DNA of 64,000 nucleotides from WTFV01 sp965203525 (GTDB lineage: Bacteria; Acidobacteriota; Vicinamibacteria; Vicinamibacterales; UBA8438). Below, piece after piece: positions 55,271-64,000 of the stretch (its first letter is position 1; each line of letters opens with the position of its first letter). The position numbers were made by a program, and so were the translations under genes. The stretch covers positions 2,294,001 to 2,358,000 of the forward strand of contig OZ241898.1 of the NCBI GenBank assembly GCA_965203525.1, read 5' to 3'. The notes under the pieces are model-generated. The model did not search any database, was not told the origin of the DNA, and was given only the letters and a program-made list of their open reading frames with translations.

Positions 55271-56125
55271 CTACTGCTCCGCCGCGATCTCGTCGTAGAA
55301 GCCCGGAATGCTGCGGCGCATGAACAGACCGTTCTCCGCCGTCGTCCAGCTCAGCTCCGGCGTCACGATCCCCGCCGGCGCGTCCTCCTTCGCGAGGCCG
55401 CCGTCGATCAGCTCGCGCATCCGGGTGCGGACGGCGACGAACTGATCCCGGAACGCCTCGACGTCGGCCCGCGTCATCAGGCCGCCGTGGCCCGGGATGG
55501 CGGTGTCGAAGTCGAGCGCGAGGATGCCGTCGAGCACCCCGACCCATTCCTCGCTGCTGCCGCCGTTCGCATAGTCGATGAACGGCGCGGTGCCGTGCAG
55601 CAGGTCGCCGCCGTGCACGGTGCGCAGGTCGGGGAAGTAGACCACCGAGTCGCCGTTGGTGTGCCCACGCCCCAAGTGATGCGCCCGCACCTCGACGCCG
55701 CCCAGGTGCACCGCCGTCTGGTCGGTGTAGACGATGCGTGGCGGCGCCTCCTGCTCGTTGCGGATCATGTTCCTGCGGGCGTTCTCGTGGGCGATGACGT
55801 CCGCCGAGTCGATGAACCCGACGTTGCCCCCGGCGTGGTCGCCGTGGTGGTGGGTGTTGATGACGTAGCGGATCGGCTGGTCGGTCACCTCGGCCACCCG
55901 CGCCCTGAGCGCCTCGACGTTGCGCGGGAACTTGTCGTCGACCAGGACGACGCCCTCGGACGTCACCCGGACCCCGACGTTGCCGCCGACCCCGTTGACG
56001 TAGTACAGCCCGTCCTTCACCGGCGTCACGCTCAACGACTCCGGCTGCTGCCCGGCGGCCACGACGACGGCCGCGGCCGCCGCGGCGAACGCCATCGCGA
56101 CGCCTGCTCTGGAAATGCCCCGCAT
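55271..56125 (-). CDS. exported metallo-beta-lactamase-fold hydrolase
   Basis: 284 residues with a signal peptide (GVAMAFAAAAAAVVVAAGQQ). Zinc motif INTHHHGDHAGG, third ligand LGRGHTNGDSVVY and the final IPGHGG are all present, so both zinc sites are complete. The N-terminal GLYYVNGVGGNVGVRVTSEG fits MBL-fold proteins linked to quinoprotein systems. The dehydrogenase gene lies 198 bp downstream on the same strand. A 50-bp piece of this gene recurs at 60464. Confidence 0.88.
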   Translation of the reverse strand: MRGISRAGVAMAFAAAAAAVVVAAGQQPESLSVTPVKDGLYYVNGVGGNVGVRVTSEGVVLVDDKFPRNVEALRARVAEVTDQPIRYVINTHHHGDHAGGNVGFIDSADVIAHENARRNMIRNEQEAPPRIVYTDQTAVHLGGVEVRAHHLGRGHTNGDSVVYFPDLRTVHGGDLLHGTAPFIDYANGGSSEEWVGVLDGILALDFDTAIPGHGGLMTRADVEAFRDQFVAVRTRMRELIDGGLAKEDAPAGIVTPELSWTTAENGLFMRRSIPGFYDEIAAEQ

Positions 56126-56474
56126 GTCGTTCCCTCCCCTGACGCTGACCCGGTGAACAGGGTCCGATTATAGGTCAGGCGGGCGGACGCCGACACCCCG
56201 GGCATCGACGGGACGCCCATCCGCGGGGGGACGGCGTCCGATTCTGGGTCAGACGGCGCGGACGCGCGTCCGGCTGCGCGGCTTGCCGACCGTGCGCGTG
56301 CCACAGCCAACGGCTTGTGCGCGCCCGCCGCGCCGATCTTCGGATGCGACGGGGCGCGGACCGAGCGTCGACAGCAAGGTGCCAGTGGAAATACGGCGCG
56401 GTGCGGACTGCGCGAAGATCGCGGAAACGCCTTTGCGTCGCTCGCGACGGGGTGCCGACTTCCCGCGACGATGG
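56126..56474. other. intergenic region with a minus-strand -10 element
   Basis: On the minus strand TATAAT (56172-56167) lies about 42 bp before the start of the MBL gene, with a weak -35 (TGTCGG) at 17 bp. The remaining 56200-56470 shows no gene I can support. Confidence 0.4.
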
Positions 56475-57883
56475 TCAGGTGCCGGCTTCGACGTTATTCC
56501 CCACCGAGTAGACGACGGTTTCGAAATCCACCCAAGCCTCAGCTCGGGCGACCGTTGCTTGTTGGCGCATCTCTTCGGCCAACCGACGTCCACGAGACAA
56601 TTCGTCAATCAGCTCCTGCTGTTCGCCGAGGGAAGGCAGCGGGAGCGGGAAGCCGGAAACCTCCTTGCTGTTGATCGACGCAAGATTGGTCGTGCGTTTG
56701 GCCCTGGAACGGAAATAGGTTTGTCCATAGGTCGAATTGATCACCGCAAGTGCAAACTCGGGTACGATCTTGGACGCATCCATCCGAGCTCGCAGGACAT
56801 GGTTCTGATGGACGCAATCCGGTATCTCATTCCGCCAGAGTGCGCCGCGCCCGACGAGCCCGGCGCTATTTCCTTCGCAAAGCAAGATATCGCCGTCTTT
56901 CAGGCGATACATCGGCATATCTCGATCAGGTACGTCGATCATCTTTATCTTCGCAAGGTCGAGCCGCCACCGCTGCACGTTGGCGACACGCAGATAAGGG
57001 CGCGGGTGCATTCCGGGACGGTTGGCGGGAGATTTTTGAAGTCCGTAGCTGACCCTTCCCACCGTGCCCAGCGCGACGATTGGGAATTTCGATCCCTTTT
57101 CCCCCGGAGCCAGCGTCGCCCGGAGAATACCCTCGTGGCTCCAGCGGTCGAGGTGCTTGAAGGAAGCGATGAAGACGGGGCGTTCGGGCAACGGCGCGGG
57201 CGGGCCGAAGCCGAGCGCGGTCTCGAACGCCTCCATCGCCCGCGCCTCGACTTCATCGGCTTCATGCTCCAGCTCGGCCGCGCGGTCGAGCGCCGCGCGG
57301 TGGGCGACGACGATGGCCCGCTGCTCGTCCAGCGGTGGAAGGGGCACGCGGAGGTCGGTAAACGCATCGGGGGCGATCCGCTTGCGCCCGCTCGTACCGC
57401 TCGCCTTCCTCCGGAGCGCGGCGAGGAAGTGGCCGGTCCTCAGCACCAGCTTGACGAACTCGCCATCGAGGCGCTCGGGGACCGGAACGAAGACGGGAAA
57501 CTCCGTCGTGACGACCGCCTTGGCAATGCTCTCCTGGAGGACGCCGATCGCTCCGTTGCGCGCATCGATTTTGGAAAGACGACATCGCCGGGCCAGGCGG
57601 CGAACATGTCGCCCTTGTAGGGAACGGTCCTCTCGCGCGCCGAGATCTCCCCGTTCAGATGAACGGTGATCGGCGTCCAGTCGCCGAACGTATCGGTGAC
57701 GGTGACCGCCTCCCGCCGTGACGATACGAGCTCGCGAAGCGGCGTCAGCGGGAAGCGCGAATGCCGGCCCTCGACGGCTTCGGCGGCGATCCAGGATTCG
57801 AGCGCCCTCCACCGCCGGATCAGGCAGTGGAGGGCAGGCGAAAATCCGGGGCGTCCTCCGGCTCGGCGCCCGCTTCGACCCAC
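56475..57883 (-). pseudogene. hsdS: type I restriction specificity subunit HsdS, frameshifted
   Basis: Specificity subunit that sets the DNA target of a type I system. The first target-recognition part reads FGDWTPITVHLNGEISARER and WPGDVVFPK, then the frame must change to reach SKIDARNGAIGVLQESIAKA. A missing T in the CTTTCC run (about 57578) explains it, as homologues read GDVVFSKIDARNG. The second half is intact: PLPPLDEQRAIVVAHRAALD (conserved repeat), a second recognition domain and PLPSLGEQQELIDELSRG. The start is unclear: ATG 57883 overlaps hsdM, and no ATG or GTG is seen nearer 57850. Confidence 0.8.
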
Positions 57884-60310
57884 GACTCGAACGCACGCCA
57901 GGCGTCAAGGGTCCCCGGCAGATCGTCCGGCACGTTCTCGCCCGTCTCGCCGGTCGAGGTGATGCCGACGGCCTTGGGCGCGGCGGCGAAGACGGGATAG
58001 TCGAACGCCTCCCGCACCGAGGCCCACAGCGCGGCGCCGTGCGCCTCGTCCACGGAGCGCAAGGCCGTGCGCAGCTCGCGGAAAACGGCATCGGCACGCG
58101 CCCTCGCAGCCTCGTCGCCCTCGAAGACGGCCGCGTAGTCGCGCTTGAGCCGGGCGGCGCGCTCCCGGTCGCTCGCGACCCCCTTCCAGCGAGGCTTGGC
58201 CAGCCGGGTCGGGCCGATGCCGCGCGGGTAACCGGGCGGCGGCCCGGCGCTCCACGCCGGCGCCGTGCGCGCGACCCCGAGCATGGCCAGCTCGTCCACG
58301 ATCTTCCCGGCCGCCTCGCTCCCCCCGGTCACGATCCGCCGCCCGAAGTCGGCGGAGAGCGCATCGCGCCGGGCGTTGAAGGCGGTGTCGTGTCCGGCGT
58401 GCGCCGCCGTCCAAGCGGCCTCCCATGCCCGCTCGTCCTCGCCGGTGAAGCGGCGGAGGAAGACCAGCGACGCCTTCACCGTCGCGTCGGCGGAACGGAA
58501 CGTCTCCTCCGGCAGGCTGACGACGGCCAGGATGCGCGCCTTGCCTTCGCACCAGCGGCGCAGCCAATCGAGTGACGGGTTGTTGAGGTTGCCGTCGGGC
58601 AGGACGATGCCCATCCGGCCCCCCGGCTTGAGCAGGCCGAGGCAACGCTCGACGAAGATGATCTCGGTGGCGCGGTTCGCCTTGCCCCGGCCGATCTCGA
58701 AGAGGTCGAGGATGTTCGTCCCGGTCGCCTCCCTCATGCGCCGGTAGCTCCGCTCCCAGGCTTCGCCGTAGCGCGCCCGGCACCGGTACAGGTATGCCTC
58801 GTCCTCATGGATGCGCGGCTCGCCGCTCCCGCCGATCTTCTGGTCGCTCCCCACGTTCGAGCCGAAGGGCGGATTGGTGACGACCATGTCGAACCGGCTC
58901 GGGAAGATGCCGTTGATGTCGACCAGGCCGTCGTGGTAGTGGATGCCGCCGTGGCCGTCGCCGTGCATGATCATGTTCATCTTGGCGGTGCGCGCGGCGC
59001 GGGGCTCGGCGTCGCAGCCGAAGATGCAGCGCCACGCCAGCCGGCCGACGCGGGTATCGGCGGGCAGGTTGTGATCGTTCGAGGCAAGAAGCTCCCGGTT
59101 GAGCGCGGCGAAGGCCGCATCGATCCGGGACTCTTCCTCCTCGGGGGCAAGGCCCTGCGCTTCGATCTCCGCCCGCGCCCGGTCCTTCTCGGCCTGGACG
59201 GCGGCGGCGATCCGGGCCCGGACGTGCTCGAAAGCGCGGATGAGGAAGCCGCCCGAGCCCGCCGCGGGGTCGCAGATCAACTCGCCTTCCCGCGGGTCGA
59301 GCAGGCTGACCATGAAGTCCACCACCGGGCGGGGCGTGAAGAACTGGCCGAGCTCGCCCCGGAACGTGCTGCCGAGGAACTTCTCGAAGGCGAGCCCCTT
59401 GACGTCGTCCCCGGTCTTCGAGAGATCGAAGCGCTCGAGCTCCTTCACGATGCGGTGGAAGGTCTCCTCGGAGATTTCGAGGCGGTCGGCGCCGGTGAAG
59501 AGATCGTCGGCCCGGTAGTAGTCCTTCGTCCGCTCGAACAGGTCGTCGTGGACCAGCGGATCGCTCGGCAGGCGCGTGGAGGCGCGGCGGTCGAGGAAGT
59601 CGGCGGTGAAGGTGCCGTGCAGGCCCGAGCGTTCGACGTACATCTTCACGAACAGGATCTTCGAGATCGTGTCGAACGCGCGTCCGGGGTCCATCTTGTG
59701 CACGTCGCGCAGGATCGAGTGGCACCGGAACAGGAGGTCCTGGAACTCTCTCCGGTTGAAGGCGCGCAGCTTGCTCCTGATCTCCTCGATCCGTTTGGCG
59801 TCGCCCCAGTCCGCCGCCTTCGGGATCTCGTTGATCTGCACGAATCTCGCCCGGCACGCCGGGGATGAGCTGGAAGACGGCGGTATGGCGGGCGTTGTGG
59901 GCGATGAAGAACTCGCCGCCGGCCGCGCGGGTGTAGCTCTCCCCTTGGTAGTAGTCCCGGATGTCGACGTCGACGTTCTCGGCCTTGCATTCGACGACGA
60001 GCACCGGCGTCCGGTTCGCGGCTTTGGCCTTGGGCGTTTCCCAGATCACGACATCGGCGCGCGGGCTCCGGTGGCCGTGGGTGGTGCGCCGCTCCTGGGC
60101 CATCTGGTCGAGGGTGTAGCCGTAGTGGTCGCAGAGGTGGCGGATGAAGTGTTGGCGCACGGCCTCTTCCGGCTTCCCCGCCACGTCGCGCCATTCCTGG
60201 CGGAGGGGGATCCAGAGCTGGTCCCCCCTCTGGTGCAAGGTGTCGGATGCCGCCGGAAACGGTGTCTCGGGCGCTGCTGCCTTGGATTTTCCCATTGTCT
60301 TCTTCGCCAC
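57820..60310 (-). pseudogene. hsdM: type I DNA methyltransferase HsdM fused to an HsdR N-terminal domain, frameshifted
   Basis: From GTG 60310 (AAGGAA upstream) an HsdR N-terminal nuclease-like domain reads QEWRDVAGKPEEAVRQHFIR, ADVVIWETPKAKAA and VLVVECKAENVDVDIRDYYQ (the D-x-n-E-x-K core), up to AVFQLIPGVPG. A one-base shift at 59842-59855 then moves to the frame reading VQINEIPKAADWGDAKRIEE, an N-6 adenine methylase with motif I DPAAGSGGFL and motif IV VVTNPPFGSNVG, ending at 57820. The methylase part (673 codons from GTG 59841) could be made alone. No helicase (HsdR motor) is in the window. Confidence 0.8.
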
Positions 60311-60463
60311 TATTTGCGTTCCTTCGGGTGCATCCGCCCGTCCACCACGGACCACCCGTTGCGCGCGTACCTGCACCGTCCGTGTGACAGCCACCCGTAC
60401 GGGCACGACTTCCCGCGCTGATCACCGGGTAAGCATGACATGCCTGCGGCGGAGGGAGACTTG

Positions 60464-60512
60464 TCGTCGACCAGGATGACGCCCTCGGCCGTCACCCGGA
60501 CCCCGACGTTGT
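60464..60512 (-). pseudogene. short remnant of the MBL-fold hydrolase gene
   Basis: About 49 bp match 55935-55985 with few changes and translate as NVGVRVTAEGVILVDDK. It lies between the defence genes with no flanking homology and shows that the 55-kb region was a donor of duplicated fragments. Confidence 0.75.
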
Positions 60513-60566
60513 CAGGCGGGCGCCTCGTCGCTCTCGGTGCGACACGGGGATTCCACCACCGGGCCG

Positions 60567-62020
60567 TCATGCCCAGAACGGCACGTAGCCGGACCTCGGG
60601 CGCGCGGTGTCGGCCGGGCGGATCATGCCCTTGCGCAGGGCTTGCCGGATCACGCCGGAAATCTGGGCGGCGTTCCGGCGGTCGACGCCGAGCCGGTCGC
60701 GCAGGGTGGCGTTCCGCAAGCGGCCCCCGCCCAGGTAACGCAGCACGGCGTGCTGGTAGCAGGCGCGCAACCGCTCCTCCGCCGTCATGTCGGCGAAACG
60801 GCGCGGGCCGAACAGCGTGACCCGCGTAGCGCCCCTCTCGGCGCGAAATTCGGGCGGCGGAAGCTGCGCCCTCTCCACCGCGTCCACGACCTTGTCGATG
60901 CCCGTCCCCTGCTCCTCGCACAGTCCCATGCGCCGCATCAGGGACGCCAGCGCCTCGTTGCGCGACCGGGGCGGAAAATCGATGAACCGATCCGGCTCCA
61001 CCAGCGGGGCGCCGGGGTTGGTGATCTCGATCCGGTTCCTGAACAACTCCACCGTCGGCCCGGCCCCGGTGATCGTCATGTCCTGGTGGATCAGGGCGTT
61101 GGCCGTCAGTTCGCGGACGGCGACCGGCGGAAACAGGGGGCGCGCTTCCCGGATGGCGGCGCTGCCGTCCTCGGGCGAGGGAATCAGCGTGTTGACGTGG
61201 GCGTTGAAGCGGGCGAAGCCGCTGGCGTAGCCGGCGGGAAAGTCCATCCGGTGCGTCACGGTCGCCGTGCGGCCGTCCCCGTCGTACGCGACGAAGCGGA
61301 GCGCCTTGCGGGAGAGCGCCGATTCGAATGCGCCGACGTCCCTGGCGAACAGGATCGCGCCCAGGTTCAGGACGTTCCACTTTCCCCCTGCGTCGCGCGA
61401 GATCAGCCGATCGCTCTCCAGGCTCTCCAGAACGGCGTCGCGGCCCTCCGGGATCGGTTTGCCGAGCAACTCGAAGTAGCCGGGATGGTCCAGCAGCGCG
61501 AGGACCTCACCGGTCCCGACGAATTGCCGGGCGGCGCCTGTTTCCCAGGCGTAGGGCCGCAGCTTGTCCCACAGCGCCCGCTGCCGTTCCGGGTGGTCGG
61601 CCAGGCGCGGCGTCGCGCCGCCGATGCGAACGTACGCCGTCCTGTCGAACTCGACCGGCGCGGTCGTCGCGGCCGGTATCTCGAGCAGGACCAGCCGCCC
61701 GCCGGGGTGCCGGATCGGCTGGAAGGAAAAGGCGACGTCGGGCCGCAACATCTGCGACAACCAGAATTCGAGGGGTTGCCGCCGGTGTTTCGCGGACGAG
61801 GGTTCGAACCGGGTTCCGGCCACGGCGTGGCCGGAACCCGGACACCCCAGACGACGTAGCCGAAGTCCCTGTCTTCGAGCCGCGCCGCGTTCGACACGGC
61901 GGAGATCAGGCGCCCGATCACGCTCGGGTCGGTGTTGTTCTCCTTGAATTCCAGCCACGCCGTTTCGGCTGGGAGGGTACGCAGATCGTCGATCAGGGCC
62001 AGCAGGCGCTCGTCCGTCAT
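60567..62020 (-). pseudogene. AlbA_2/Schlafen-like ATP-binding protein, frameshifted
   Basis: Begins MTDERLLALIDDLRTLPAET with the AlbA_2 motif WLEFKENNTDPSVIGRLISA and FGYVVWGV. A frameshift near 61820-61850 leads to GHAVAGTRFEPSSAKHR and the rest: a GHKL-type ATP-binding part (VRELTANALIHQDMTITGAG, VELFRNRIEITNPGAPL, MGLCEEQGTGIDKVVDAVER) and a winged helix ending at 60567. Such proteins are putative regulators often found in defence islands. A 14-bp perfect palindrome around one base sits exactly at the frameshift. Confidence 0.78.
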
Positions 62021-62645
62021 GGTCCATCCCGCCGCGGGCCGGTCCGGGGGCGGCGATCAAAACCCGGTCAAATCCGTGCGTTGATGGTAACCCGTTGCGG
62101 ATCAAGGGGGTTGTCTTCCGATGCGGACCCCGGGACGGGTCGATCCGGCCCTGCAATCAATTCCCGGTCAAATCCCGCGGCCCCGTCTCCGGGTCGTGAG
62201 GAGCGTCGTCGACGACCACGATCGCGCCGGCCCGCGGCCCTGCCGGGGAGCGCATGACGATCCGCGGCCGCGCTAACGAAGCCGCCGGCCGGATCCTGGA
62301 CGACAGGCCGCTTCCATCGTAACAGCCCGCGGTGGTTCGCGCGCCGCACGCCGGGCAGGCCGCGCCGCCGCATGCTCCCGGGTGGAGTCGGCGCCTCCGC
62401 CTGCCGTCGGTCGCGGAGCCGGCGGTGCCCGGGCGCCGATTCATTCTATTCCTTGACAGGTCAGGAAAGAGGCGCTGGACGCCGCCGCGGCCACCATCAG
62501 ACAGCACCTGCCGCCCCCCGGCCAGTGAGCGCGGTGTGGGCTATACCACGGCGCCCGGGCCGCGACCGGGTTCCGGCCCGACGCCGCCAGCCGCGGCCGG
62601 GCGATGCGGCCGAACGCGGCGGCGCCCGCGTATCCGACCATGCTG
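62021..62645. repeat. noncoding region with copy A of a 250-bp dispersed repeat
   Basis: 62214-62470 matches 63539-63785 over nearly its whole length. It begins near GGCCCGCGGCC and ends CTTGACAGGTCAGGAAAGAGGC. The core GCCGCACGCCGGGCAGGCCG is also at 55208-55245. On the minus strand it reads ACGGAACPACGAR, a CxxC-type zinc-knuckle-like sequence. No complete gene is visible. Confidence 0.6.
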
Positions 62646-62939
62646 TCAGTCCTTGTCGACCGTCTTCATTGCGAGTTTGATGTAGTCCCGGAGATCATCG
62701 AACCTTGCGTTGAAGTTGTCGGTGACTCTCTTTTCAGACGCCTTGACGTTCTCATCCACGCGACGGATGTTCGTTCCGATCTCGGCATGCGCTATCCGCG
62801 CATCTTCCTTGAGGTCTTTCACAGCGTCGTCGATCCTGTCGTTCGCACGATCTATCTTCGTGTCCAGTCTCAGGCCGAGCGCCACTCCCGCAGTCAGTAT
62901 CGCGCCCAGCAATCCAACGATCAGGTGTTCCACAGTCAT
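62646..62939 (-). CDS. small membrane protein with a long coiled coil
   Basis: 97 residues: membrane segment MTVEHLIVGLLGAILTAGVA then LGLRLDTKIDRANDRIDDAV and a long charged helix to LAMKTVDKD. Its layout is that of the small proteins at 21960 and 22321; the 3' flank GACTGACAGCATG is the same as after 22321. A repeated IDxxNDRIDD-type pattern fits a coiled-coil oligomer. Function unknown. Confidence 0.6.
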   Translation of the reverse strand: MTVEHLIVGLLGAILTAGVALGLRLDTKIDRANDRIDDAVKDLKEDARIAHAEIGTNIRRVDENVKASEKRVTDNFNARFDDLRDYIKLAMKTVDKD

Positions 62940-62941
62940 TT

Positions 62942-63252
62942 TTACTGTCTTCCGTAGTGCGCGACCATGCGCGCCGTCTTCCACCCGCCGGCCAGCATCA
63001 CGTCGGCCGTTGAAGCTCCCCGCGCCGTCAACTCGCTCGCCAGCCCGACCCAGCCGCTGTGTCCCGTGAGGCGGCGGTCCCGCCAGCGTGCCATCGTCGA
63101 GGGCGGCGCCGTCCAGCCATTCCTCGTAGAGCGGCGAGGGCGGCGCCGTAGGCCCGCTTCGTGTTCGGCGAGATGGACATGGCGGCGAGATCGCGCGCGG
63201 TGTCGGCACCCGGCAGAGACAGGGCTGCGTCGGCGGCGCCCATGGTGCAGAT
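62942..63252 (-). pseudogene. tyrosine recombinase (integrase), gutted
   Basis: Only the two ends survive. The N-terminal core-binding region reads DLAAMSISPNTKRAYGAALA, then a frameshift to YEEWLDGAALDDGTLAG. The C-terminal catalytic end reads LTGHSGWVGLASELTARGAS and MLAGGWKTARMVAHYGRQ (the G-H-S-x-R/W box and the tyrosine). The catalytic middle is deleted. It may be the integrase of the element that brought in the defence genes. Confidence 0.65.
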
Positions 63253-63261
63253 CGCGTTCAT

Positions 63262-63864
63262 GCCCCCCCTTCAGACAGCAGCTAATGGAATTATCATGCA
63301 TCGAAACGCCAACGTCAAAGCGTCCCCGTCAGCGCCCGGTTCCGCGCCGCTTGCGCCCCGGTTGCGGCCTGTAGCTGCGCTGTGGATCCGCGACAATGGA
63401 CAACGGTCGCCGGGTTCGGCAACGGGAACGGGCCGCCAGCCGGATGCTTCTACGCCTGCGTTGCGCGGTCGGCGCTCGCGCCCTGCCGTTGCGGGTGGGC
63501 GGGCGGCAGGTGCGGTCTGATGGCGGTGGCCTTCGCGTCGGCCCGCGGCCCGGCCGGGGAACGCATGACGATCCGTGGCCGCGCTCACGAAGCCGCCGGC
63601 CGGATCCTGGGCGACAGGCCGCTTCCATCGTAACAGCCCACGGTGGTTCGCGCCGCACGCCGGGCAGGCCGCGCCGCCGCATGCTCCTGGGTGAAGGTCG
63701 GCGCCTCCGCCTGCCGTCGGTCGCGGACCTCGGCGGCGCCCGGGCGCCGATTCCTTCTACTCCTTGACAGGTCAGGAAAGAGGCAGGTACGGTGGACGCG
63801 AGCACGGATTGCCATGAGAGAGAAGAAGACGCCCATTCGGGATCGGTCATCGGGTGGAGGAATC
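63262..63864. repeat. noncoding region with copy B of the 250-bp dispersed repeat
   Basis: 63539-63785 is copy B. It ends with a perfect TTGACA and lies directly upstream of the last gene, so it may supply its promoter (TACGGT about 18 bp on). In 63262-63538 I see no gene. Confidence 0.55.
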
Positions 63865-64000
63865 ATGAAGGTTCTCGATGCTCGCGGGGGGCGATGGTTC
63901 GCCGGGTTCGCCTTCGCGTGCGCCGCGTTCGCCGCCGCCGCGGCGGCCGGGCCGGGCGCGGCGCAGGAGGGCGGAGAACCATCCGAGATCGACCGCCTCA
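63865..64000 (+). CDS. exported protein, partial (runs off the window)
   Basis: 45 codons after GGAGGAATC: MKVLDARGGRWFAGFAFACA, an Ala-rich signal peptide ending GPGAAQEGG, then an acidic mature start. Too short to identify. Confidence 0.6.
   Translation, partial: MKVLDARGGRWFAGFAFACAAFAAAAAAGPGAAQEGGEPSEIDRL

Overview
This is a very GC-rich bacterial chromosome segment (64 kb) that most likely comes from an Acidobacteriota genome. The best taxonomic hints are an 812-residue orphan MacB/FtsX-type permease of the acidobacterial duplicated (ADOP) type at 43486-45924 and an acidobacterial-type secreted von Willebrand factor A protein next to it. No rRNA is present; the only tRNA is tRNA-Val(CAC) at 30611-30685. 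Assignment to class (possibly Vicinamibacteria) is inference.

Layout. 0.1-7 kb: a P-II regulator and ammonium transporter pair, then a tartrate/malate-type dehydrogenase, a class III CoA-transferase, an enoyl-CoA hydratase-like protein and an M28-like secreted protein. 7-23.9 kb: an accessory region made by repeated duplication. It has three blocks that each carry the tail of the M28-like gene, the same promoter and 5' leader, and then a gene for an exported protein. It also holds two 1760-bp IS1380-type insertion sequences, a broken IS21 istA, at least five pieces of Uma2-type (DUF820) genes and a set of very small membrane/coiled-coil proteins. One IS has split a large gene into two halves. 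With the IS and one 4-bp target duplication removed, the halves join in frame into a 1434-residue protein with a 14-repeat YCF48-type propeller ectodomain, membrane segments and a KAP P-loop NTPase.

23.9-34 kb: housekeeping and transport genes (DASS anion transporter, TatA, DUF3179 protein, hypoxanthine phosphoribosyltransferase, citrate-synthase-like protein, UvrB). They include a periplasmic peroxiredoxin whose peroxidatic cysteine codon is UGA, followed at the right distance by a bacterial SECIS-like hairpin: a probable selenoprotein. 34.3-43.2 kb: a compact RiPP (ribosomally made, modified peptide) locus. Two NHLM-type exporters, the first with a C39 leader peptidase, converge on an opposite-strand operon encoding two precursors with 82-residue nitrile-hydratase-like leaders and unrelated cores, a JmjC/cupin-8 Fe(II)/2-oxoglutarate oxygenase and an unrecognised 384-residue protein. 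No lanthionine synthetase, YcaO or radical-SAM enzyme is visible, so hydroxylation may be the main modification.

43.5-56.1 kb: ADOP permease, VWA protein, DHH phosphoesterase, patatin-like membrane protein, GreA, SPOUT methyltransferase, RarA, a quinoprotein dehydrogenase and a metallo-beta-lactamase-fold hydrolase. 56.4-64 kb: a decaying defence/mobile island with HsdS, HsdM (fused to an HsdR N-terminal domain) and an AlbA_2/Schlafen-like ATPase, each broken by a single-base-type frameshift, no HsdR motor gene, a gutted tyrosine recombinase, another small coiled-coil membrane protein and a 250-bp dispersed repeat. Short direct duplications of about 35-106 bp at the ends of otherwise intact genes recur through the window.
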